Assembly (NCBI RefSeq): GCF_001591165.1
Contig: NZ_BCUG01000019.1
Coordinates: 1-64,000 of the forward strand
DNA length: 64,000 nucleotides
From: Thauera butanivorans NBRC 103042
GTDB lineage: Bacteria; Pseudomonadota; Gammaproteobacteria; Burkholderiales; Rhodocyclaceae
Direction: 5' to 3'
A model generated the notes under the pieces. The model was not told the DNA's origin and did no database searches. It saw only the letters and a program-made list of their open reading frames with translations. Below, piece after piece: positions 29,122 to 38,480 of this stretch. The position numbers were made by a program, and so were the translations under genes. The first letter of the stretch is position 1; every line of letters begins with the position of its first letter.

Positions 29122-29153
29122 TATAATCGCCAGGGAATAATCAGAGGAATCCC
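29122..29153 (+). promoter_or_regulatory. Candidate promoter -10 (TATAAT) and ribosome site for moxR
   Basis: A consensus TATAAT lies at 29122-29127, and AGAGGA precedes the moxR ATG by about 9 nt. No good -35 hexamer is visible at 17 bp, so the promoter may need an activator. It would drive the moxR-EAL/HDOD-VWA operon. Confidence 0.5.
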
Positions 29154-29155
29154 GC

Positions 29156-30007
<852 letters not shown>

Positions 30008-30022
30008 CGGCACAGGCACCGC

Positions 30023-31417
30023 ATGTTCAAGGCCCTTCTCGACTGGCTGTTCGGACGCCGCCCTGCCGCCGCGCAGGCAGCCGCACCGGCGGCCACGCGA
30101 CAGGATTTCGAGCAGCTCAACCGCAACGCGCCACTGCGCGAGGCGGCCGGCGGCGACGCCCACGGCGAGGACGGCGCTGCCACCGTCACCTATCTGTGCC
30201 GCGAAGCGGTACTGGGGCGCGACCAGCGCATCGCCGGCTACCAGTTCATGCTGCACGAAGGCACGCGCAACCGCATCCGCCACAGCAGCCGGCGGATACA
30301 CCACCTCTATGCCGAAGTGCTGGTACGCAACCTCGTCAGTGCCGACATCGGCCGGCTGCTGGGCCACCGCCTGGCTTTCATCGAGATACCCGACTCCTTC
30401 CTGTCCCACCCCTGCCTGGCCGAGTTGCCGGCACGAAACATCGTCCTCATCCCGATGCCCCACGCCGAAGCCGGCGGCCCCGCGACCGAGACGCTGGGCG
30501 GCGCGATGGCGCAACTGCGCCAGGCGGGTTTCCGCTTCGGCCTGCCCGACCCGATGATCTTCAGCGAGTTCGTGCCGCTGCTGCCTCAGGCGGACGTGAT
30601 CGTGCTGCGCGCGCCCACCCTGGACGCACGCCGCGGCCTGCAGCTCGGCCAGATGCTCGCCGACGCGGCGCCGCAGGCACGCCTGCTGGTCCGCGACCTG
30701 CCTTCGCTGGAAGATTTCCGCTTCGCCTTCAAGCTGGGCGCCAACCTGTTCCAGGGGCCGTTCATCACCAGCCGCGAGGACTGGAGCGAGCATGAACTCG
30801 GTCCGAACACCGCGCGCATCGCCACGCTGATCGGCCGCCTGCGCCTGGACGGCGACACCCGCGAGATCGCCGCGATGCTCAAGCAGGACGGCGCCCTGTC
30901 GCTGCGCCTGCTGCGCTACGTCAATTCGGTGGCCGGCGCCCATGCCGAGCCGATCTCCTCGATCGAGCACACGCTGGTGATGCTGGGCCACGACCGCCTG
31001 TACCGCTGGCTGGTGCTGCTCGCCTGCAGCACCGACGGCAGCCAGGGACGCGCCGCCGCCGCGCTCGAAACCGCCCTGGTGCGCGCGCGCATGATGGAGC
31101 TGCTGGCCGAAGACCAGCCGGTGGCGCAGCGCGAATCGCTCTTCCTGGTCGGCCTGCTGTCGCTCGCCGACGTGATCATGCAGGTGCCGCTGGAAAAGGC
31201 CCTGGCGCCGCTGGCACTGGCGCCCGACGTGCAGGCGGCGCTGCGCGGCGGCGAAGGGCCGCTGCGCCCGCTGCTCGAACTCGCGATCGCCTGCGAACGC
31301 GGCAGCGCCGACAGCGAACAGCTCCAGGCTGTCGCCGAACGCTGCGGCGTCACGCCCAGGCAGGCCTCCCGCTGCCACATCCAGGCCCTGCTGTGGGCGA
31401 TGGACATCCAGCAATGA
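30023..31417 (+). CDS. Degenerate EAL plus HDOD domain signalling protein
   Basis: A protein of 464 aa. An N-terminal linker is followed by an EAL-like domain (about residues 55-260) in which the catalytic E-x-L is replaced (AGYQFMLHE) and metal-binding residues are not evident, so it is unlikely to hydrolyse c-di-GMP. A C-terminal HDOD domain follows (EIAAMLKQDGALSLRLLRYVN, ISSIEHTLVMLG), as in YuxH/CdgJ-like proteins that act as signalling adaptors. It sits 15 nt after moxR and 13 nt before the VWA gene. This placement inside a MoxR-VWA pair is unusual and suggests a shared function. Confidence 0.85.
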   Translation: MFKALLDWLFGRRPAAAQAAAPAATRQDFEQLNRNAPLREAAGGDAHGEDGAATVTYLCREAVLGRDQRIAGYQFMLHEGTRNRIRHSSRRIHHLYAEVLVRNLVSADIGRLLGHRLAFIEIPDSFLSHPCLAELPARNIVLIPMPHAEAGGPATETLGGAMAQLRQAGFRFGLPDPMIFSEFVPLLPQADVIVLRAPTLDARRGLQLGQMLADAAPQARLLVRDLPSLEDFRFAFKLGANLFQGPFITSREDWSEHELGPNTARIATLIGRLRLDGDTREIAAMLKQDGALSLRLLRYVNSVAGAHAEPISSIEHTLVMLGHDRLYRWLVLLACSTDGSQGRAAAALETALVRARMMELLAEDQPVAQRESLFLVGLLSLADVIMQVPLEKALAPLALAPDVQAALRGGEGPLRPLLELAIACERGSADSEQLQAVAERCGVTPRQASRCHIQALLWAMDIQQ

Positions 31418-31430
31418 GGGGGACGCGACG

Positions 31431-32609
31431 ATGCTGATCGACTTCTTCCTGCACCTGAAGACCCGCAAGCTGCCCGTCTCCACGCGCGAGTTCCTGACCC
31501 TGCTCGAAGGCCTGCGCGACCATGTCTGCGGTCCATCGATCGACGACTTCTACGTCTTCTCGCGCGCCTGCCTGGTCAAGGACGAATCGCTCTACGACCG
31601 CTTCGACCAGGCTTTCGGCGCCTACTTCAAGGGCGTCACCGAGATTCCCGGCCTGGAAGCCGAGCTGCCCGAGGAATGGCTGCGCGCGATGGCGAAGAAG
31701 CACCTGACGCCCGAAGAACGCGCCCGGCTCGAAAAGCTCGGCTGGGACAAGCTGATGGACGAGTTCCGCAAGCGCCTGGCCGAGCAGAAGGGCCGCCACC
31801 AGGGCGGCAGCAAGTGGATCGGCACCGGCGGCAGCTCGCCCTTCGGCAACAGCGGCACCCATCCCGAAGGCATCCGCGTCGGCGGCGAATCGGCCGGCAA
31901 CCGCACGGCGGTCAAGGTGTGGGACAAGCGCGAATTCCGCAACCTCGACGACTCGGTGGAACTGGGCACGCGCAACATCAAGGTCGCGCTGCGCCGGCTG
32001 CGCCGCTTCGCCCGCGAAGGCGCGGCAGAAGAGCTCGACCTCGGCGGCACCATCGCCGCCACCGCGCGCAACGCCGGCTGGCTCGACCTGCTGATGCGCC
32101 CCGAACGCCATAACGCGGTCAAGGTGCTGTTGTTCCTCGACGTCGGCGGCTCGATGGACGACCACATCAAGGTCTGCGAGGAACTCTTCTCCGCCTGCCG
32201 GCTGGAATTCAAGCACCTCGAATACTTCTACTTCCACAACTGCGTGTATGAAGGCGTGTGGCGCGACAACCGCCGCCGCTTCAGCGAGCGCACCCAACTG
32301 CTCGACCTCATCCACAAGTACGGCCCAGACTACAAGCTGATCTTCGTCGGCGACGCCACCATGAGCCCCTACGAGATCCTGCACCCGCACGGCTCGGTCG
32401 AGCACATGAACGCCGAGGCCGGCGCCACCTGGCTGCGCCGCCTGCTCGACGCCTACCCCGCCGCCGCCTGGCTCAACCCGGAGCCGGAACGGCTGTGGGA
32501 ATACCGCCAGTCGATCGGCATCATCCGCCAGATCATCGGCGAACGCATGTACCCGCTGACGCTGGACGGTTTGGCACGTGCGATGCAAGGACTGTCGCGC
32601 AAGACCTAG
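31431..32609 (+). CDS. CoxE-like VWA-domain protein
   Basis: A protein of 392 aa. The first ~190 residues are charged and helical with a Gly/Ser-rich linker (KWIGTGGSSPFGNSGTHPEG). A VWA domain follows, with the MIDAS-like FLDVGGSMDDH, in which the canonical DxSxS is changed to DxGGS. Later elements are GDATMSPYEI and WLNPEPERLWEY. The family (CoxE-like, COG3552) works with a MoxR ATPase, here encoded upstream. It is cytosolic, with no signal peptide. The neighbourhood does not show an obvious metalloenzyme client. Confidence 0.88.
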   Translation: MLIDFFLHLKTRKLPVSTREFLTLLEGLRDHVCGPSIDDFYVFSRACLVKDESLYDRFDQAFGAYFKGVTEIPGLEAELPEEWLRAMAKKHLTPEERARLEKLGWDKLMDEFRKRLAEQKGRHQGGSKWIGTGGSSPFGNSGTHPEGIRVGGESAGNRTAVKVWDKREFRNLDDSVELGTRNIKVALRRLRRFAREGAAEELDLGGTIAATARNAGWLDLLMRPERHNAVKVLLFLDVGGSMDDHIKVCEELFSACRLEFKHLEYFYFHNCVYEGVWRDNRRRFSERTQLLDLIHKYGPDYKLIFVGDATMSPYEILHPHGSVEHMNAEAGATWLRRLLDAYPAAAWLNPEPERLWEYRQSIGIIRQIIGERMYPLTLDGLARAMQGLSRKT

Positions 32610-32715
32610 GCCGACTGAGCTTCAGCACGCCGGCGCCGATACGCCCGATACTGACGACGCTCCCGCACGGCAAGGCTTCCCAGCCTGCCACTCCAGGCCG
32701 GCTTGGCTTTGATTT

Positions 32716-32741
32716 CGTTATATACAAGCGTATATTTCAAT
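32716..32741 (+). promoter_or_regulatory. ModE-like operator 1
   Basis: CGTTATATA (32716-32724), six-base spacer, then TATATTTCAAT. The known ModE consensus is CGnTATATA-N6-TATATAACG, so the left arm is nearly perfect and the right arm imperfect. It shares TCGTTATATAC...ATATTTCnATTC with operator 2. ModE is encoded at the end of the operon it precedes. Confidence 0.65.
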
Positions 32742-32868
32742 TCTTGACAGAATGTTGCGGAATTCGGCCCTTGGCCGCCTTACCGCAACCGGCATCGGCC
32801 GCGGACTGCAAGCCTGCCCGCGGCCGTGGTGCAAAGCGCCGACATGAGAGCGCCATTTTTTTGCCAGT

Positions 32869-32894
32869 CGTTATATACGGTTCAATATTTCGAT
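32869..32894 (+). promoter_or_regulatory. ModE-like operator 2
   Basis: CGTTATATA (32869-32877), six-base spacer CGGTTC, then AATATTTCGAT. The right arm matches 8 of 11 positions of TATATAACGAT. It ends about 20 nt before the receptor ATG, where a bound repressor would block transcription or translation initiation. It starts exactly 153 bp after operator 1. Confidence 0.7.
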
Positions 32895-32914
32895 TCATCA
32901 GGGGAGTCCGGGTC

Positions 32915-34948
32915 ATGAGAAGAAAGATTCTGTGCTGTTCAATCGCGATGTGCTTTCCGCTGGCCGTTCCCAGCATCGCCCAGGCCGAGACGGACGAGCG
33001 CGTGTTCACGCTGGGCCAGATCACCGTGACCGGCCGCCCCGACGACGGTGGCCAGGCCGTCGCCACCAGCACCATCGGCCGCGAGCAGATGGACGAATTC
33101 AGCCGTGACGGCCTGCTCGGTGCGATCGACCTGCTGCCGGGCGTCAGCACCACGTCGGGCAGCGGCTCGCGCAATGAAGGCAGCTTCCGCATCGGTGGCT
33201 ACGACGCCTGGCGCGTGCCGCTGATGATGGACGGCATCCGGCTCTACCTGCCCTACGACAACCGCATCGACATCGGCCGCTTCCTGACCCCCGACCTGTC
33301 CGAGATCCAGGTCTCGAAGGGCTATGTCTCGGTGCTGAACGGGCCGGGCGGCATGGGCGGCGCGATCAACCTGGTGACCCGCAAGCCGGCCAAGTCCTTC
33401 GAGGCCGAAGGCCGGGTGTCGCTGCTGCTGGGCGAAGGCGGCCAGCGTGGCGGCATGACCTGGTACGCCAACGTCGGCGGCAAGCAGCAGGACTGGTACT
33501 GGCAGGCCAGCTTCGAGCAGCGCGACATCGACCATTGGCGCATGTCGCGCGACTACACGTCCACCAGCATGGAAAACGGCGGCGACCGCAACCGTTCCGA
33601 CTCGGATGACAAGCGGCTGAACCTGAAGCTGGGCTACACCCCGAACGCCACCGACGAATATTCGATCAACTTCGTCAAGCAGGAAGGCGAAAAGACCGCG
33701 ATCCTGAGCACCCGTCCCGGCAACCGCGACCGCGACTGGGACTGGCCGAAGTGGGACGTCTGGAGCCTGTACTGGCTGTCGCACACCCAGTTGTCCGACA
33801 CCGCCTACCTGAAGACGAAGGCGTATTACAACCAGTTCGACAACGAGCTGATGATGAACAACTTCGATACGCTCAGCACCTATGACGACACCTCGTACGG
33901 CCTCTCGCTCGAAGCCGGCACGACCTGGCTCGCCCGCAACACGCTGAAGGCCGCGGTGCATTACCGCAATGACAAGCACACCGGCTGGGACAAGGAATAC
34001 TCGCCCTTCTTCGTCACGCCCAAGCAGGACGCCGAGGAGGAAACCTGGTCCTTCGGCCTGGAAAACACTTTCCACGCCACCTCCAGGCTCGACCTGGTCG
34101 CGGGCATCAGCTACGACGACCGCAACACCAAGAAGGTGGAACAGTTCAGCAAGGGCCAGACGCCGGAATTCTTCGAGTACGAAACCAAGGACGCATCGGC
34201 CTGGAACTACCAGGGCGCGGCGGTCTGGCGCTACAGCGACACCGGCAGGCTGAATTTCTCGGCCTCGCGCAGGGTCAGCATGCCGACGATGTTCCACCGC
34301 TTCAGCTCGCGCTTCGGCGGCGCCACCTCGAACCCCGGGCTGAAGCCCGAGAAGGCGCTGAACTTCGAACTGGCGCTGTCCGACAGGATCGGCGAAAACT
34401 GGTTTGGCGAAATAGCGCTGTTCCACAACAAGATCGACGACCTGATGCAGGGCGTTGACGTCGAATACCCGGCCGGTTCGGGCCGCTTCTACACCCAGAA
34501 CCAGAACGTCGGCAAAGGCACGTTCAAGGGCGTGGAACTGTCGCTCAACGGCTTCATCAACCCGAGCCTCGAAGTCGGCGGCAACTACACCTACACCCAT
34601 GCCGACATCGACCTGGACCGGACCGCGGTCAACAGCACGCTGACCCGCAACGAAATCCCGCGCCACGCCGGCATGGTCTATGCCAAGTGGACGCCGACAC
34701 CCCGTATCAGCGTGATGCCCTACATCGAGTCGGCAAGCAGCCGCTGGTCGCCCAACATCATGAGCGGCGACCCGGATGTCAGAACCGGCTCCTACACGCT
34801 GGCGAACTTCAGGGTCGCCTATCAGGTGACGCCCGATCTCGACGTGTCGCTGACCGCGCGCAACCTGTTCGACAAGAACTACGAACTGAAGCACAGCTAT
34901 CCGGAAGAAGGCCGCAACTTCATGCTGACTGCGCGCGTGCGCTATTGA
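32915..34948 (+). CDS. TonB-dependent outer-membrane receptor, probably for molybdate/tungstate or a metal chelate
   Basis: A protein of 677 aa. A signal peptide ends SIAQA (about residue 24) and is followed by a short TonB-box-like region FTLGQITVTG. The plug domain has DLLPGVSTTSGSGSRNEG and GPGGMGGAINLVTRKPA, then a 22-strand barrel ends in an aromatic LTARVRY. The start is the ATG after GGGGAG; longer in-frame sequence runs into the control region. ModE-like boxes upstream and the DUF2478/FecBCD/ModE genes downstream point to molybdenum or tungsten uptake, not iron. The substrate form (free oxyanion or chelate) is unknown. Confidence 0.85.
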   Translation: MRRKILCCSIAMCFPLAVPSIAQAETDERVFTLGQITVTGRPDDGGQAVATSTIGREQMDEFSRDGLLGAIDLLPGVSTTSGSGSRNEGSFRIGGYDAWRVPLMMDGIRLYLPYDNRIDIGRFLTPDLSEIQVSKGYVSVLNGPGGMGGAINLVTRKPAKSFEAEGRVSLLLGEGGQRGGMTWYANVGGKQQDWYWQASFEQRDIDHWRMSRDYTSTSMENGGDRNRSDSDDKRLNLKLGYTPNATDEYSINFVKQEGEKTAILSTRPGNRDRDWDWPKWDVWSLYWLSHTQLSDTAYLKTKAYYNQFDNELMMNNFDTLSTYDDTSYGLSLEAGTTWLARNTLKAAVHYRNDKHTGWDKEYSPFFVTPKQDAEEETWSFGLENTFHATSRLDLVAGISYDDRNTKKVEQFSKGQTPEFFEYETKDASAWNYQGAAVWRYSDTGRLNFSASRRVSMPTMFHRFSSRFGGATSNPGLKPEKALNFELALSDRIGENWFGEIALFHNKIDDLMQGVDVEYPAGSGRFYTQNQNVGKGTFKGVELSLNGFINPSLEVGGNYTYTHADIDLDRTAVNSTLTRNEIPRHAGMVYAKWTPTPRISVMPYIESASSRWSPNIMSGDPDVRTGSYTLANFRVAYQVTPDLDVSLTARNLFDKNYELKHSYPEEGRNFMLTARVRY

Positions 34949-35029
34949 TGATAACGGCACCGGGCGGCGCGGGGCATCATGCCCGGCCGCCCGGCTTCCG
35001 GTTCGGCACACCGCTACCGGGGACATCCG

Positions 35030-35584
35030 ATGACGACCTCCACGATCTCCACTTCGGGCGCCCGCCGGCCATCGCCGCTGGTGGCCGCGATCGTCCACAA
35101 GCACGGCGACCAGGCCGACGAGCTGCTCGCGCGCTTCGCGCTCGACCTGCGCGACTCGGGCTGGCGGGTGCACGGCATCGTCCAGCGTCGTTGCGGTTCG
35201 CGCAAGGCGCATGCCGCGCTGGTCGAACTGGATACCGGCCTGCACATCCCGCTTTACCACCATACCGGCCGCTGGCCGCTGCCGTGCAGCCCCGAACCGG
35301 GCGGCATCACTGCCGCCAGCCTCGCGCTGCGCACTGCACGCGAGGCTGAAAGCGACCTGGCGGTGGCCAACCGCTTCGGCACGCTGGAAGCGCTCGGCGG
35401 CGGGCTGGCACCCGAGATGCTGGCGCTGATGAACACGGGCCGGCCGTTGCTGACGGTAGTCGGCAAGGCCTACCTGGCCGACTGGCGGGAGTTCACCAGC
35501 GGACAGGCGGCCGAGCTGCCGCCCAATCGTGCCGCGCTGGACGAATGGTTCATCGGCGTTGCCTACGCGAAACGCGCAGCCTGA
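35030..35584 (+). CDS. DUF2478 protein (molybdenum-locus NTPase-like)
   Basis: A protein of 184 aa. DUF2478 members are repeatedly found beside ModE or molybdate-transport genes and carry a degenerate P-loop-like N-terminus (LVAAIVHKHGDQADELL). Conserved elements seen are the Asp-Leu-Arg segment, a GILQRR-like motif (GIVQRRCGSRKA) and NRFGTLEALGGGLAPEM, which is the family hallmark. There is no signal peptide, so it is cytosolic. Its activity is unknown. Being second in the TonB/FecBCD/ModE operon argues that it handles or regulates incoming molybdenum. Confidence 0.8.
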   Translation: MTTSTISTSGARRPSPLVAAIVHKHGDQADELLARFALDLRDSGWRVHGIVQRRCGSRKAHAALVELDTGLHIPLYHHTGRWPLPCSPEPGGITAASLALRTAREAESDLAVANRFGTLEALGGGLAPEMLALMNTGRPLLTVVGKAYLADWREFTSGQAAELPPNRAALDEWFIGVAYAKRAA

Positions 35585-35603
35585 AGCTGCGGATGACCGG
35601 CCA

Positions 35604-36635
35604 ATGAAACGAAGATCCTTCCTGGCGCTCGCCGCCTGCGCGCCCTTCCTGCCGGCAGGCGTGCTGCTGCCGGGCATTGCCGCAGCACGCCCGACCGCCG
35701 GGGACGGCATTCACGTTTTCGGCGAACTGCCCGCGCCCGAACGCATCCGTCGCGTGTTCGCCGCCGGGCCGCCAGCCTCGGTGCTCGTCCATGCCCTGGC
35801 GCCCGACAAATTGATGGGCTGGCCGGGTGCGATGTCCGACGACGCGCTCGCCCTGCTCGCTCCGCAATACCGCGCGCTGCCGGCGCTGGGCCGGCTGACC
35901 GGGCGCGGCAGCACGGTGCCGATGGAGCGGCTGGTGGCGCTGGCGCCGGACGCCATCGTCGATACCGGCATGGTGAGCGAGCACTTCCTCTCCATCGCCG
36001 AGCGCGTCCATCGGCAGACCGGCATCCCCTACATCCTCGTCGACGGACGCTTGCCCGACAGTGCCCGGCAACTGCGGCAGACAGGCCGCCTGCTGGGCGC
36101 CGGCGAGCGCGGCGAAACCCTCGCCCGCCATGCCGAGGCGGTGCTGACCGCCTGCCCGCCCATCGACGCGGAGGACAAGCCCAGAGTCTATCTGGCGCGC
36201 GGCAGCGACGGCCTGGAGACGCCGCTGCCCGGCTCGGTCAATGGCGAGTGCATCGAAGCGGCCTGCGCGGCGAATGCTGCCCGCGGCAGCGGCAACCTGG
36301 CGCGGGTGTCGCTGGAGCAGTTGCTGGCCTGGAAGCCGGATGTGATCGTCACCCAGCACGCCGAGTTCGCCGCCCTCGCCCGCCGCGACGCCACCTGGAA
36401 CACGCTGCCGGCGGTGCGCGAGGGCCGCCTGTTCCTGGCACCCCATTTGCCCTTCGGCTGGCTGGACGGCCCACCCAGCGTCAATCGCCTGATCGGCGTG
36501 CACTGGCTGCGCGAGGTGCTGCGCAGCGGCGCACCGGCGGCGGACTGGATCGACGAGGCGGAGGAATTCCACCGCCTGTTCTACGGCCACGTGCCCCCGC
36601 GCGAACTGCTCGTGCGCGCCATCACCGCCGCATGA
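35604..36635 (+). CDS. FecB/BtuF-type periplasmic binding protein of the ModE-linked importer
   Basis: A protein of 343 aa. The N-terminus (MKRRSFLALAACAPFLPAGV) is a signal sequence with two Arg and no lipobox-like Gly-Cys-Ser at the right place, so secretion is Sec- or Tat-like. The cluster-A binding fold has the two lobes of FecB/BtuF proteins, with VALAPDAIVDTGM and LAWKPDVIVTQHAEF typical of the hinge helix. Such proteins usually bind chelates or metal complexes; the Haemophilus MolA relative binds molybdate and tungstate directly. The start overlaps nothing. It ends 4 nt into the permease start. Confidence 0.85.
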   Translation: MKRRSFLALAACAPFLPAGVLLPGIAAARPTAGDGIHVFGELPAPERIRRVFAAGPPASVLVHALAPDKLMGWPGAMSDDALALLAPQYRALPALGRLTGRGSTVPMERLVALAPDAIVDTGMVSEHFLSIAERVHRQTGIPYILVDGRLPDSARQLRQTGRLLGAGERGETLARHAEAVLTACPPIDAEDKPRVYLARGSDGLETPLPGSVNGECIEAACAANAARGSGNLARVSLEQLLAWKPDVIVTQHAEFAALARRDATWNTLPAVREGRLFLAPHLPFGWLDGPPSVNRLIGVHWLREVLRSGAPAADWIDEAEEFHRLFYGHVPPRELLVRAITAA

Positions 36636-37624
36636 GCGCTCGCGGCCTGCATCCGCTGGTGCTGGTGCTGCCGGCCGTGCTGGTCGCGGTGGTCGCGCTG
36701 GTGTCCGGCGCCTATCCGCTGGCCCTGGCCGATGCGCTGTCCGCGCTGCTGGCCGGCCCGGCGGGCGGCGGCGAGGCCGGCACCGTGGTGTGGAAGCTGC
36801 GCCTGCCCCGCATCCTCGCCGGGCTGCTGGTCGGCATGGCGCTGTCGGTGGCGGGCGCCGCCTACCAGGGCATGTTCCGCAATCCCCTGGTGTCGCCGGA
36901 CATTCTCGGCGTGTCGGCCGGCGCCGGCGCGGGCGCCTCCATCGCCATCCTGCTCGGCCTGCCTATCGCCGCGGTGCAGGGCGCCGCCTTCACCGGCGGC
37001 ATGCTGGCCGTCGGCAGCGTGTATGCCGTCGCCAGCCGCATCCGCTACCACGACCCGGTGCTGGTCCTGGTGCTGGCGGGGGTCGCGGTGGGCACGCTGT
37101 TCGGTGCCGCCATCTCGCTGACCAAGGTGCTGGCCGATCCGAGCGTGGAGCTACCTTCGATCACCTTCTGGCTGCTGGGCGGGCTGAACGCGGTGAGCAT
37201 CGACGACCTCGCCATCGCCGTGCCGCTGATCCTGTGCGGCCTGGCGCCGATGTGGCTGCTGCGATGGCGCATCAACCTGCTGACGCTGAGCGACGACGAA
37301 TCGGCGAGCATGGGCATCAACGTCGTCCGCCTGCGCCTCGCGCTGATCGCCTGCGCCACGTTGATGACCGCGGCGGCGGTGTCCATCGCCGGCATCATCG
37401 GCTGGATCGGCCTCGTCGTGCCCCATGCGGCGCGGCTGCTGGTCGGCCCCGAATTCTCCCGCCTGCTGCCGGCCACCGCGCTGCTCGGCGGCGCCTTCCT
37501 GGTGGCGGCGGACACGCTGGCGCGCTCGGCCGCCAGCATCGAACTGCCGCTCGGCATCCTCACCGCGCTGGTCGGCGCGCCGGTGTTCCTGTGGCTGCTG
37601 GCCCGGAGCGGCAGGCAGGCATGA
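36632..37624 (+). CDS. FecCD-type ABC permease of the ModE-linked importer
   Basis: A protein of 330 aa with about ten transmembrane helices and the FecCD motifs LRLPRILAGLLVGMALSVAG, NPLVSPDILGVSAGAGAG and IGLVVPHAARLL. It forms a homodimeric channel with the following ATPase, the architecture of BtuCD and MolBC (type II importers), not of ModBC (type I). That difference matters if the cargo is molybdate. It overlaps its neighbours by 4 nt on both sides. Confidence 0.92.
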   Translation: MSARGLHPLVLVLPAVLVAVVALVSGAYPLALADALSALLAGPAGGGEAGTVVWKLRLPRILAGLLVGMALSVAGAAYQGMFRNPLVSPDILGVSAGAGAGASIAILLGLPIAAVQGAAFTGGMLAVGSVYAVASRIRYHDPVLVLVLAGVAVGTLFGAAISLTKVLADPSVELPSITFWLLGGLNAVSIDDLAIAVPLILCGLAPMWLLRWRINLLTLSDDESASMGINVVRLRLALIACATLMTAAAVSIAGIIGWIGLVVPHAARLLVGPEFSRLLPATALLGGAFLVAADTLARSAASIELPLGILTALVGAPVFLWLLARSGRQA

Positions 37625-38418
37625 GCGACACGGCATTCGACGCCATGACGGCCGATCGCCACCAGCAAGACACCGGGCCGGTGCTGGAGGCCCGCGGACT
37701 CGCCATCGGCCACCATCGCAAGCGCATCGGCGAAGACATCGACCTGCAGCTTCACCGCGGCGAGGTGCTGTGCCTGCTCGGCCCCAACGGCAGCGGCAAG
37801 ACGACCTTGTTCCGCACCCTGCTCGGCCTGCTGCCGGCACTGGACGGCAGCGTCCGCATCGGCGGCAAGCCACTGCCCGGGTGGCCACGCAAGGCGCTGG
37901 CACGTTTGATCGCCTACGTGCCGCAAAGCCAGGCCGTGCCCTTCCCCTTCACCGTGGCGCAGATGGTGTTGATGGGGCGCACGGTGCATATCGGCCCCTT
38001 CGCCCAGCCCTCGGCGCACGACCGCCACGTCGCGGCAGAGGCGCTTGAGGCACTCGGCATCGCCCATCTGTCGGCACGCGCCTGCATGGAAGTATCGGGC
38101 GGCGAACGCCAGCTTGCGCTGGTGGCGCGCGCGCTGGCGCAGGAAGCCCGGGTGCTGATCCTCGACGAACCGACTTCCAGCCTCGACTTCGGCAACCAGT
38201 TGCGCGTGCTGGAGCGCATCGCAACGCTCGGCAAACGCGGCATCGCGGTGCTGATGTCGACCCACCAGCCCGAACACGCGCTGCGCGTCGCCGACCGCGT
38301 CGCCTTCCTGAAAGCCGGCCGCATCGTGCGCCGCGGCGGTCGCGAGATCATCGACGCCAGGGCGCTGGCCGAACTTTATGGCGTCGCTGAAAGCCTGATC
38401 GCCGCCGGCTCCGCCTAG
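37621..38418 (+). CDS. FecE/MolC-type ABC ATPase of the ModE-linked importer
   Basis: A protein of 265 aa. Walker A is GPNGSGKTTLFR, the Q-loop is VPQSQAVPFPF, the signature is VSGGERQLALVARAL, Walker B is LILDEPTSSLDF and the H-loop is STHQPEHAL. The Q-loop region and length fit the iron-siderophore/vitamin B12/MolC type. It ends 62 nt before modE, and the gap contains the palindrome TTCGAATTCGAA (38453-38464). It should drive uptake through the preceding permease. Confidence 0.92.
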   Translation: MSDTAFDAMTADRHQQDTGPVLEARGLAIGHHRKRIGEDIDLQLHRGEVLCLLGPNGSGKTTLFRTLLGLLPALDGSVRIGGKPLPGWPRKALARLIAYVPQSQAVPFPFTVAQMVLMGRTVHIGPFAQPSAHDRHVAAEALEALGIAHLSARACMEVSGGERQLALVARALAQEARVLILDEPTSSLDFGNQLRVLERIATLGKRGIAVLMSTHQPEHALRVADRVAFLKAGRIVRRGGREIIDARALAELYGVAESLIAAGSA

Positions 38419-38480
38419 CCTGCCCGCGTCGCAGCCGGTATGCTTCGGTCGATTCGAATTCGAAGAGGTGGTGCCGACGC

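Larger units (their letters stand above)
32610..32914. other. Control region between the VWA gene and the TonB receptor gene
   Basis: About 305 bases without a coding match. It is less GC-rich than its surroundings around the two ModE-like boxes described separately. A TTGACA lies at 32744-32749, just after the first box, but no matching -10 hexamer is obvious. A run of seven T occurs near 32856. Confidence 0.6.

Noticed and set aside
32744-32749. TTGACA as a sigma-70 -35 element for the TonB receptor
   Set aside because: No acceptable -10 hexamer lies 16-18 bp downstream, and the downstream sequence is GC-rich, so a promoter call is not supported.
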